A DNA stretch of 20,783 bases, taken from a virus. The stretch spans positions 1 to 20,783 of the IMG/VR virus record IMGVR_UViG_3300023284_001372. One strand, written 5' to 3'. The first letter of the stretch is position 1. Each line of letters begins with the position of its first letter. Under the pieces are notes generated by a model, which was not told where the DNA came from, searched no databases, and was given only the letters and a program-made list of their open reading frames with translations. This document shows, piece by piece, positions 12,353 through 17,645 of the stretch. A program made the translations under genes and the position numbers.

Positions 12353-12688
12353 TCATTCCACAGCTTTTACTGCTTTCAACGCTGCCAGGCATATTGCTTC
12401 GGGGGCTGTGTCTCCGCCAGCGTCTAATCCAAAAGCATCAAACTTACATAACCAGTCGCCTTTAAGTGACCCATCTAGGTGTAATGGCTTGTCTTTCATT
12501 CTCTCCACAACCTCCCAAGCAGCTTCGATTGAGGTGGAGTAATTTGGGATTTTAGCATCAGGATATCTTCGCTCATGGCCTTGACCCAACTCGGTGCAAT
12601 TATCAGAAATTTTACAGCCCATCACCTTCTCAGCAATAAGCGTATCCTTCTCCCTGTCAGGTAATGCTAGGTATTCTGACTCAGTCAT
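12353..12688 (-). CDS. Phage ABA-sandwich domain protein
   Basis: A 111-residue protein with the layout of the phage ABA-sandwich family: a short leading helix (MTESEYLALPDREKDTLIAE), VMGCKI, then YSTSIEAAWEVVERM, a LHLDGS...GDWLCKFD strand pair and the closing DTAPEAICLAALKAV helix. Function unknown; it is common in early operons. ATG at 12688 follows AGGAG with five bases between, which is better than the open-frame ATG at 12709. It overlaps the HTH gene by eight bases. Confidence 0.72.
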   Translation of the reverse strand: MTESEYLALPDREKDTLIAEKVMGCKISDNCTELGQGHERRYPDAKIPNYSTSIEAAWEVVERMKDKPLHLDGSLKGDWLCKFDAFGLDAGGDTAPEAICLAALKAVKAVE

Positions 12689-12965
12689 CTTTACTCCTAA
12701 ATGATTCATATAATTTACCGATGTGGAAGCTGTAAGCCATAGAGATTAACCAACTCCACTCTTTCTCTTCGATGCCCAGCTTTTTAAACTGCTCTATGCA
12801 CGCCTTACGGCTTCTAGGAGGAGGTAACTGACCTCTTTCTAGCTTAGAGTAATTCCCTGGCTCGTAATTAGCTATACGGCACTGTTCTCTCAGAGTTAAT
12901 GACTTCTTTAAACGAAGGTATTTCAGTTGTCCTCCGTATGAGTAGTCTCGCAATATGTCACTCAC
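12681..12965 (-). CDS. XRE-family helix-turn-helix regulator
   Basis: A 94-residue protein with a Cro/CI-type helix-turn-helix at about 12-55: QLKYLRLKKSLTLREQCRIA, NYEPGNYSKLERGQ, then PPPRSRKACIEQFKKLGI. Small, single-domain, so a dimeric DNA-binding repressor or Cro-like switch protein. GTG start at 12965 overlaps the upstream stop (GTGA) and has AAGGAG seven bases before it. The inverted repeats at 13824-13872 and the dyad at 14617 are candidate operators. With no integrase seen, it probably controls lytic timing. Confidence 0.78.
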   Translation of the reverse strand: MSDILRDYSYGGQLKYLRLKKSLTLREQCRIANYEPGNYSKLERGQLPPPRSRKACIEQFKKLGIEEKEWSWLISMAYSFHIGKLYESFRSKDD

Positions 12966-13282
12966 TCCACCGCTCCTTCAGCTTTCCCCTCCAGAATACG
13001 ATTGATTTTTTTTATTAACAACTCAGCTCGTATTGCGGGACACCCTAGTGAACAGCTCGCAGTGTTACAATGAGGGCCACAATCAACATTCTTTAATCCT
13101 TCAATTGCTAACTCAAGAGCTTTTGTTTCCCTTGACCAGCGGCTGCGGGATCCCTCAGCATATCCATCCCATATTGCACAGGCCATACATGCTACTCCAG
13201 TATCTAAAATACATGTATGTTTACCTTCAATTGAGGCCACAGCATCCTGAATCCGTTTGGATTCTTCTAGTATTTTATTCAT
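12962..13282 (-). CDS. Cys-rich small protein, unknown
   Basis: A 106-residue protein with a helical start (MNKILEESKRIQDAVASIEG) and eight cysteines: HTCILDTGVACMACAIW and later DCGPHCNTASCSLGCPAIRA, followed by a C-terminal helix. The close-set Cys suggest Zn or Fe-S binding with up to two sites. I do not recognise it. AGGAG is six bases before the ATG. It overlaps both neighbours by a few bases and belongs to the accessory stretch after ERF. Confidence 0.65.
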   Translation of the reverse strand: MNKILEESKRIQDAVASIEGKHTCILDTGVACMACAIWDGYAEGSRSRWSRETKALELAIEGLKNVDCGPHCNTASCSLGCPAIRAELLIKKINRILEGKAEGAVE

Positions 13283-13529
13283 CGAGTTCTCCTAGGGCTT
13301 TGAGGGCATTCGCTAAATGAGGAGTATAATAGTACTCAACTGCTTTTTTAGCCGCCTCAACCAAACCCTTATACTCCTCGGCTTGGGCTTTTATGGCGTG
13401 TTCAAAGCCTAAGTTGTACATCTGTTCCCAATCCTGGCGTCGCCTAGCCTTAGCAGTTCCCTTGCCCCAAGAATCTGCTAACCATTTATCTCTTAGATCA
13501 TCCCTAATCGCTTCAAGTTTCTTGTTCAT
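13275..13529 (-). CDS. Small accessory protein of the MNxKLExxRDxL type
   Basis: An 84-residue, mainly helical protein: MNKKLEAIRDDLRDKWLADS, basic turn AKARRRQDW, MYNLGFEHAIK, then EEYKGLVEAAKKAVEYYYTP and ANALKALGELDE. It shares its layout with the protein at 10522-10821. GGAGA with a four-base spacer precedes ATG. Such proteins are numerous in phage early regions; none that I know has an assigned function. Confidence 0.65.
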   Translation of the reverse strand: MNKKLEAIRDDLRDKWLADSWGKGTAKARRRQDWEQMYNLGFEHAIKAQAEEYKGLVEAAKKAVEYYYTPHLANALKALGELDE

Positions 13530-13546
13530 CTTGTCTCCATGTAATA

Positions 13547-13810
13547 TTAATGCTCGTCTTTTGCAGTCTCTAATCCAGTTATATAAACTTTCTTCTCACT
13601 AAGGGTTCCTATAGCATGACCTAAAAACATTCCGAGCATCTCGTGCTTAGTCTTTTCGTCTTTATCTTTAATAGCTCTTGAGAATCTTTCCCGGATATCT
13701 TTTGGAGTTTTCACATCTTTATTGCAGCATGAGAAATCTGGGCAACAAGTATCATTTATATGATCGTGGACAGAATTTCCATTAACCCATTGTTTTAATT
13801 GATTGTTCAT
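13547..13810 (-). CDS. Widespread phage protein with CCPDFSCC motif
   Basis: An 87-residue protein with DTCCPDFSCCNKD (about 20-32), a CC-x4-CC arrangement likely to bind metal, then RERFSRAI, EMLGMFLGHAIG and a closing KKVYITGLE strand. I recall the same order in an uncharacterised phage family (CCPDFSCC, R..F, ML..FL, KV.I.G). AAGGAG lies upstream of the ATG at 13810. It is first after the palindrome-rich spacer behind ERF. Confidence 0.72.
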   Translation of the reverse strand: MNNQLKQWVNGNSVHDHINDTCCPDFSCCNKDVKTPKDIRERFSRAIKDKDEKTKHEMLGMFLGHAIGTLSEKKVYITGLETAKDEH

Positions 13811-13823
13811 TATCCTATCTCCT

Positions 13824-13872
13824 TAATTGAGCCATATTGAGCAATGTTTTACATGTTTATGTGGCTCAATTA
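13824..13872. promoter_or_regulatory. 11-base perfect inverted repeat, operator-like
   Basis: TAATTGAGCCA (13824-13834) and TGGCTCAATTA (13862-13872) are perfect inverse copies around 27 bases, with an additional ATTGAGC at 13836-13842. It lies between ERF and the gene at 13547, covering the ribosome-binding region on one side. It could be a regulator binding site for the XRE or RHH protein, or a leader stem on the minus transcript. Confidence 0.5.
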
Positions 13873-13875
13873 CAT

Positions 13876-13894
13876 GTAACTTTATAAAAGTTAC
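13876..13894. terminator. 8-base-pair hairpin after ERF stop
   Basis: GTAACTTT-ATA-AAAGTTAC forms an exact stem just 3' of the ERF stop codon on the minus strand. It is AT-rich and no T-run follows, so termination would be weak. It may instead stabilise the ERF message or mark RNA cleavage. It is separated by only a few bases from the neighbouring 11-base inverted repeat. Confidence 0.4.
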
Positions 13895-13900
13895 CCTCAT

Positions 13901-14599
13901 TTAGCCGCTATAAAAAGCATCAGCCTCTTTTTTAAGTAGTAAGTAATTATTACTGGGACTCTTACCATCAGATTGAGCTTTTCTCTCAAGCCAATCGAGA
14001 TAGCTGTAGACCTCATCGGATTCTAAACTTTCAAGAGCACGGCCTTTAAACTTACCAAACGGTACAACATAAATCGGCGCGTTAGCAGGATCATCATAGT
14101 GAGGCTTATGCGTACCATTCGTCTGAGTGGGTTCGTTGTACAGCGGGGCATCTTGAGGCTCTGACACCGCGTTATTGTACTGTACCTTAGTTACACCTAG
14201 AGGGTAATCACTAGGTTGTGACTTAGATACTAGCTTCCCATCTGTGTCCTCATCAGGACAGATATTAAGTAACCCACATAGTAAGTACCGCCGGTAGTAT
14301 GTGAACACCGACCCCTTATCTTGAGGTTTATCAGTCTTTGGGAGAGTCATTGAGCTATTAAACGTTTGCTCTGACTCTAAATGGATTAGCTGCACAGTTA
14401 GAACGTCATTCAAGCCAACCACGTCGATTTTTTGATTCACACTCTCAACCACCTCTATCCCCTCAGCCCTTAAGTGAGGAACCACTGCTTTTAGAATACT
14501 AGGGTACGTCGCGTACTTATAATTATAGGCCTGGGTGTCACGTTTAATCTCTGGGATCTTTACTCTTGCCCTTGATAGGGCTTTCAGTAGTGCTTTCAT
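13901..14599 (-). CDS. erf: ERF-family single-strand annealing protein
   Basis: Recombinase that anneals complementary single strands during phage replication and recombination. 232 residues from ATG 14599, chosen because AGGAGA lies just upstream; the open frame to 14635 is not needed. The ERF core runs from about 1 to 121 and ends in the family signature DKGSVFTYYRRYLLCGLLNI followed by CPDEDTDG. A Pro/Asn-rich linker (about 125-178) leads to a small C-terminal domain with VPFGKFKGRALESLE and YLDWLE, resembling the exonuclease X-type C-terminal domain found on some phage ERFs. It is the first gene of the leftward operon. Confidence 0.9.
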   Translation of the reverse strand: MKALLKALSRARVKIPEIKRDTQAYNYKYATYPSILKAVVPHLRAEGIEVVESVNQKIDVVGLNDVLTVQLIHLESEQTFNSSMTLPKTDKPQDKGSVFTYYRRYLLCGLLNICPDEDTDGKLVSKSQPSDYPLGVTKVQYNNAVSEPQDAPLYNEPTQTNGTHKPHYDDPANAPIYVVPFGKFKGRALESLESDEVYSYLDWLERKAQSDGKSPSNNYLLLKKEADAFYSG

Positions 14600-14616
14600 A
14601 TTATTCTCCTGTTTTT

Positions 14617-14651
14617 TGTAGACTTCTACACGCAAGTGTTGTCCATTGCAA
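14617..14651 (-). promoter_or_regulatory. Candidate promoter with 14-base dyad for the ERF operon
   Basis: On the minus strand TTGCAA (14651-14646), 17 bases, then TAGAAG (14628-14623), four matches in each hexamer, would start transcripts near 14616, 17 bases before the ERF ATG. A perfect dyad TGTAGACTTCTACA (14617-14630) covers the -10, so a repressor there would block polymerase. It is a plausible regulated promoter, but the hexamers are weak. Confidence 0.42.
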
Positions 14652-15043
14652 CAGGCGAAGCGGTGTGGGGAGCTGTTTACCGCAATCCTCTATGGGCCAA
14701 GAGCGGGAACTGGAGACACACAACCGACTTTTAGTATGCAGTAACGTTAAGTCCCGTGGTATAAGCAGCCAGTCTGGTCACCCTAAACAGACAATAATAA
14801 AATAAGGGAATGTCGGAGGATGTTAGCAGGAGTAGCGCCCTGCCTTCGCCGAATTTTAGTATTTACAAAGTCATCTAAATTGTATTTATGGGAACTGCAA
14901 AGAAGGTGGGATAGTTCCCATATAGGATTTTGCTGGAAGTATGGACGCATACAACCGAAGGAGACCTTGGCGTAAACAGCCTGGTAGCCAGACCCCAGTA
15001 GGGGGTAACGACCCTACCTTTGCTATATTTAACAGGAGGAAAT
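14641..15043 (+). ncRNA. Hairpin-dense GGA-rich non-coding stretch / structured leader
   Basis: This 400-base stretch has no credible gene and is richer in G and C than its surroundings. On the plus strand it forms a chain of stems: GCGGT/ACCGC (14660-14683), GTCTG/CAGAC (14772-14792), GCAGG/CCTGC (14826-14843), a perfect 10-pair TATGGGAACT/AGTTCCCATA (14887-14922), GTATG/CATAC (14939-14952), AAGG/CCTT (14958-14968), CTGG/CCAG (14981-14991) and ACCCC/GGGGT (14992-15006). About 15 GGA occur on the plus strand against about four on the minus strand. Near the end, GTAGGG/CCCTAC (14998-15017) competes with ACCCC/GGGGT, and CCTACCT (15013-15019) can cover the AGGAGG of the next gene. It is either a trans-acting RNA or a switch-like leader; no known RNA family was recognised. 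Confidence 0.5.
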
Positions 15044-15130
15044 ATGAAACAACCGGAAACGTTAAAAGGTTTATTTAATTATTTTAAGCGAGCTGTTCGA
15101 ATGATTATAGCAGGTGTGGGCAAACGTTAA
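15044..15130 (+). CDS. 28-residue amphipathic basic peptide
   Basis: ATG at 15044 follows an excellent AGGAGGA (15034-15040) and reads MKQPETLKGLFNYFKRAVRM then IIAGVGKR before TAA. The helix 7-25 has basic residues on one side and F, L, I, V on the other, as in membrane-active or membrane-anchoring peptides. It is the first product of the plus-strand cluster, directly behind the structured leader, whose last stems can hide its ribosome-binding site. Function unknown. Confidence 0.6.
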   Translation: MKQPETLKGLFNYFKRAVRMIIAGVGKR

Positions 15131-15143
15131 ACAGGAGTGAATA

Positions 15144-15284
15144 ATGAGTGAATGTCCCGTATGTCATCAAATAGGAATGCACCTTCCTAATTGCAAGATG
15201 ATGCACTCTCTGTGTATACACGGGTGGGCTTTAGGTAGCTGCACTGAATGTAATACTACTGAGAAGAGTAATGATGCATTATAG
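15144..15284 (+). CDS. 46-residue Cys-rich zinc-finger-like protein
   Basis: ACAGGAG six to seven bases before the ATG; the product carries CPVC (4-7) and CTEC (33-36), plus C17, C24 and several His, so one zinc site of the CxxC...CxxC type is likely. Ends TTEKSNDAL; the last codons overlap the first TGCATTA repeat. Small zinc proteins in phage early clusters often bind host RNA polymerase or nucleases, but nothing here identifies a target. Confidence 0.6.
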   Translation: MSECPVCHQIGMHLPNCKMMHSLCIHGWALGSCTECNTTEKSNDAL

Positions 15285-15324
15285 TGCATTATTATGGCTA
15301 TATTTAATGCATTATGGTGCATTA
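15275..15324 (+). repeat. Four phased TGCATTA repeats
   Basis: TGCATTA occurs at 15275, 15285, 15308 and 15318, that is two pairs with 10-base internal spacing and 33 bases between pairs, so the sites lie on about the same face of the helix. The pairs are 18-base direct repeats with one mismatch (ATGCATTATAGTGCATTA and ATGCATTATGGTGCATTA). They sit between two plus-strand genes. This is the geometry of an operator for a cooperative binder or of replication iterons. Confidence 0.7.
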
Positions 15325-15358
15325 ACTCGACCTGTTCGTAAGATAAAAGGGGAAACTC

Positions 15359-15529
15359 ATGCCAATTAGTAAAAAAAGGAAGAAACGGAAAAAACTAAAG
15401 CCTAGAGCGCGTGCTGCGTGGCAAGTGTTTAAGGACTTTAAAAGATCTAAATATCCAAAAGGTACACATCTAATATGGCCTGGCGTATGGAAGGGGTTTC
15501 TTAGTAGTATTAAAAATGGAGATTATTAG
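15359..15529 (+). CDS. 56-residue very basic small protein
   Basis: ATG at 15359 follows AGGGGA. The N-terminus is a cluster of Lys/Arg (MPISKKRKKRKKLKPRARAA) that would bind nucleic acid. The rest, WQVFKDFKRSKYPKGTHLIW then PGVWKGFLSSIKNGDY, has regularly spaced aromatics and probably folds as helices. The stop TAG is directly followed by the next ATG at 15530, so translation is coupled. The four phased TGCATTA repeats end 35 bases upstream and may control it. Unknown function. Confidence 0.6.
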   Translation: MPISKKRKKRKKLKPRARAAWQVFKDFKRSKYPKGTHLIWPGVWKGFLSSIKNGDY

Positions 15530-16057
15530 ATGGTGAGTGAAGAAATAGAACTAAGCCATAAGAAACAATGGCATGGGAGATATCGTGGTATTCAATTTGA
15601 AATATCTAATTGGGAATTAGGTGAAAAGCCAGCATGGGCATATTATTTACATCTATGTTTACAACAATTCCCTAAATCAGTACAGCCATTCTTAATTGGA
15701 AATCAATATTTCACACAGTTTGGTACCGCGTTAACAGCGGATAATAAAAATCCATTAAATAGTTTAAATTGGCACTGTGGTATGACTTGGAATTCTGCAG
15801 AATGGAATGTGCATAGCGTTTTTAGCCCAATAAAGGTTGGATGTGACTACCAACATTACTGGGACCAAGATAATGATTACAGTGAAAGATTTTTACTTAT
15901 GGATGTAAAAGAATGCATTGATTCTCTTTATGTACAACATCCGATGATAAGAACTATGGACGAGCTTTGGGATGAATGGCGTACTAAATTTCCTGGTAAT
16001 AAAACAAAACATCGTTGGTTTGATAGAGACGCTAAAGAAATGGAGTGCCCATATTAA
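15530..16057 (+). CDS. Trp-rich phage protein, unknown
   Basis: A 175-residue protein, main product of the plus-strand cluster. It is unusually rich in Trp, Tyr and His (SNWELGEKPAWAYYLHLCLQ, LNWHCGMTWNSAEWNVH, YQHYWDQDNDYSERF). The second half continues with KECIDSLYVQHPMIRTMDEL and FPGNKTKHRWFDRD. No enzyme motif recognised; repeated aromatic strands hint at a beta fold. It starts one base after the previous stop and ends overlapping a 19-codon membrane peptide gene (TAATG). Position next to early genes suggests a host-interaction role, which is inference only. Confidence 0.65.
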   Translation: MVSEEIELSHKKQWHGRYRGIQFEISNWELGEKPAWAYYLHLCLQQFPKSVQPFLIGNQYFTQFGTALTADNKNPLNSLNWHCGMTWNSAEWNVHSVFSPIKVGCDYQHYWDQDNDYSERFLLMDVKECIDSLYVQHPMIRTMDELWDEWRTKFPGNKTKHRWFDRDAKEMECPY

Positions 16058-16116
16058 TGGAGCTCTTCTTCTTAGTGCTAGTCATCTTATTTCTAATCGC
16101 CACTAAGCCGCACTAA
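16057..16116 (+). CDS. 19-residue hydrophobic membrane peptide
   Basis: ATG overlaps the upstream stop by one base (TAATG) and gives MELFFLVLVILFLIATKPH, essentially a single membrane helix with a charged first turn and a KPH end. The overlap makes translational coupling likely. Tiny hydrophobic peptides in phages act as toxins, holin modulators or exclusion factors; which one this is cannot be told. It ends four bases inside the convergent RusA gene. Chance hydrophobic frames of this length occur, so confidence is limited. Confidence 0.45.
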   Translation: MELFFLVLVILFLIATKPH

Positions 16117-16496
16117 TTCTTCTGTCTAATCCATAGTATTATACAAGGCTTGAATGCTTTAGTTTCATACATCTTTACTGCTGTGAGTCGGCATATCTGG
16201 GAATCATCATTATAAACAATTCCATTAAGTGCATCGAAGACTGACTTTATTAGATTGTCTAAGTCAGGCTTTACGATTGGATGTATGGGGTGCTTTGGCT
16301 TATTTGGTCTACGTAAGTAAAACAGTATATATGCACCCAGAGGGCCGCTATATGGTCTAGGTTCAACAAACTGCTGCCTAGCTAATACACCGATTGCATC
16401 TTCAAAGGCTCGTGTCTTAGAGGGAGTATAAGTACCATACTTCCCTACTCGGGGTCTTGCTTTGGGAACTGGAATAAATGGGAATACAAACTTCAT
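16113..16496 (-). CDS. rusA: RusA-type Holliday junction resolvase
   Basis: Endonuclease that cuts four-way DNA junctions during recombination and before packaging. 127 residues with the RusA signature KPDLDNLIKSVFDALNG followed by IVYNDDSQI. D78, D80 and D98 match the catalytic Asp 70, 72 and 91 of E. coli RusA in spacing. The N-terminus FPFIPVPKARPRVGKYG is the usual basic strand. The start overlaps the previous gene by four bases (ATGA). It sits at the end of the lysis gene group, not with ERF, and converges with the plus-strand cluster. Confidence 0.93.
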   Translation of the reverse strand: MKFVFPFIPVPKARPRVGKYGTYTPSKTRAFEDAIGVLARQQFVEPRPYSGPLGAYILFYLRRPNKPKHPIHPIVKPDLDNLIKSVFDALNGIVYNDDSQICRLTAVKMYETKAFKPCIILWIRQKN

Positions 16497-16726
16497 TCAA
16501 ATTGTTCTTTTAAGTGTCTTAGTATCTGATTGTTTTCTTCAACCTTGCTATTAATCGACTCTAGCTTATCAAGTCTATTTCTTATCTGTGTGTGCGTTGC
16601 GCTAGCAACATCTTTTGATTCAAACGTTAGAAAAAGAAATACTATCGATGTTACGACAATACCAAATCCCTTTAAAATCCATGAAGCCGTGGTGGTAAGT
16701 ACCCACTTATCATTTGAATCTTCCAT
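16493..16726 (-). CDS. Small membrane protein with coiled coil (spanin- or XhlA-like?)
   Basis: A 77-residue protein: soluble N-terminus of about 15 residues, one membrane segment (SWILKGFGIVVTSIVFLFLT, about 15-34), then a helical, heptad-rich tail (RNRLDKLESINSKVEENNQI...). This is the arrangement of an inner-membrane spanin or a holin-associated XhlA-type protein. AGGA precedes the ATG by a normal distance. It directly follows a lipoprotein gene, with a 17-base overlap, which would suit an i-spanin/o-spanin pair in reversed order; without further evidence this is a suggestion. Confidence 0.6.
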   Translation of the reverse strand: MEDSNDKWVLTTTASWILKGFGIVVTSIVFLFLTFESKDVASATHTQIRNRLDKLESINSKVEENNQILRHLKEQFE

Positions 16727-17153
16727 AAATCTTCCTAGAAAAACATTTAGCCCCTGAGTCCAGTATAAATTGGTATTTTGCTATCGGCAAATACTCCTCA
16801 TGCTTTTCCTTAAAGACAAACCACCCCGTATACCAATGCCGACAAAAACCCGGCTTATCCTTACAAATCTTATATCGCTTACCATTAATGCTACATATAA
16901 ACTCATGTCCGTTTAAGTTAAGCCTGACCGACTCATCATTTAGGTCATACGACTGGTACTCCAGCTTCTTACACTCATCCTTTTCGTACTTCACACATCG
17001 TGAGTTCGTTAGCTTACCCTCAAATCCGGGCCTTGGTTTTATGATTTGTTTCACTAAAGGATTCCGGCTGTAGACCTCTCGCGAAGTGCTACAACCGGAA
17101 ATGAGAAAACAGGTGAATAATAGATTACTTAGCTTTATTAAGTACGAGTTCAT
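16710..17153 (-). CDS. Phage lipoprotein, Cys-rich
   Basis: A 147-residue protein with a clear lipoprotein signal: basic start, hydrophobic LSNLLFTCFLISGC with lipobox ISGC (C21), then STSREVYSR. The mature domain has six or more Cys (NSRCVKYEKDEC, EFICSINGKRYKICKDKPGF, CRHW) and ends with SGAKCFSRKIYGRF. The ICSINGKRYKICKDKPGFC region recalls a family I have seen in phage and prophage lipoproteins. There is no ribosome-binding site; ATG 17153 gives a normal signal length, ATG 17165 adds four residues. Roles such as outer-membrane spanin or superinfection exclusion are both possible. Confidence 0.65.
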   Translation of the reverse strand: MNSYLIKLSNLLFTCFLISGCSTSREVYSRNPLVKQIIKPRPGFEGKLTNSRCVKYEKDECKKLEYQSYDLNDESVRLNLNGHEFICSINGKRYKICKDKPGFCRHWYTGWFVFKEKHEEYLPIAKYQFILDSGAKCFSRKIYGRFK

Positions 17154-17361
17154 TTGTAAAGGCATTCTGGGCTAATTTATACTTTTCCACTAAATATTCT
17201 ATCCTACGATCATCAGAGTCATACCCTTTAGACTCTTCGTCTAGGAGTTCTTGCGATATTTCACGCATCTCATCTACATACTTTCTAGTATTATCAGTAT
17301 TAATATACTTAAGTACTTCTACTGCTACCTTCAAAAAACCATCTATGAGTGCCCCGTACAT
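17125..17361 (-). CDS. Small helical phage protein next to lysis genes
   Basis: A 78-residue protein, mostly helical and charged (MYGALIDGFLKVAVEVLKYI, then EMREISQELLDEESKGYDSD). The first 20 residues form a hydrophobic amphipathic helix that could sit on a membrane. It starts at an ATG overlapping the previous stop (TAATG). Together with 17361-17645 it forms a pair often seen close to phage endolysins; function unknown. Confidence 0.62.
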   Translation of the reverse strand: MYGALIDGFLKVAVEVLKYINTDNTRKYVDEMREISQELLDEESKGYDSDDRRIEYLVEKYKLAQNAFTNELVLNKAK

Positions 17362-17645
17362 TATTTTAAAGCTGCTAAGATCTTAGGAACATATCCCATT
17401 TGTACTATAGCTAAATCCAAACCTTCCGTTAAACTTAAATCACCTACCTCTTGAGGGACTTTACCTAATCCACTCACTGCAGCATCTAACTTAGCCTTTA
17501 ACTCAGCATCTGTTTGATATTTTGCAAATAAAGCAGCGAAGTCTGTAAACTGCACACCGTCTTTAAACTGAGACAGTAAAACCATTGTTAATTCATTTGC
17601 ACCCACGAGTGCTTCTTTTAATTCCTTTATGCCATGTTCTTCCAT
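17361..17645 (-). CDS. Small helical phage protein downstream of amidase
   Basis: A 94-residue all-helical protein: MEEHGIKELKEALVGANELT, a middle helix (FTDFAALFAKYQTDAELKAK), then LGKVPQEVGDLSLTEGLDLA and a hydrophobic end. I recall similar short proteins ('...DLSL.EGL.LA......I') downstream of endolysin or holin genes in several phages, none characterised. AGGAGG is four bases before the ATG, which overlaps the amidase stop (TAATG). Confidence 0.65.
   Translation of the reverse strand: MEEHGIKELKEALVGANELTMVLLSQFKDGVQFTDFAALFAKYQTDAELKAKLDAAVSGLGKVPQEVGDLSLTEGLDLAIVQMGYVPKILAALK

Noticed and set aside
12235-12465. 76-codon plus-strand frame over the intergenic hairpin
   Set aside because: It spans the strong 12291-12328 stem and the end of the ABA-sandwich gene on the other strand; Leu-rich composition is typical of antisense frames here.
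14691-14804. 37-codon plus-strand frame starting MGQERELETHN
   Set aside because: No ribosome-binding site and an unremarkable composition inside the structured region.
14820-14975. 51-codon plus-strand frame starting MLAGVAPCLRR
   Set aside because: GGAGG touches the ATG with no spacer, codon use is unlike the rest, and it runs across the perfect 10-pair hairpin; non-coding structure explains the stretch better.
14641-15043. Group I intron or tmRNA
   Set aside because: The conserved group I core segments and the tmRNA ends are not found, and no split gene flanks it.
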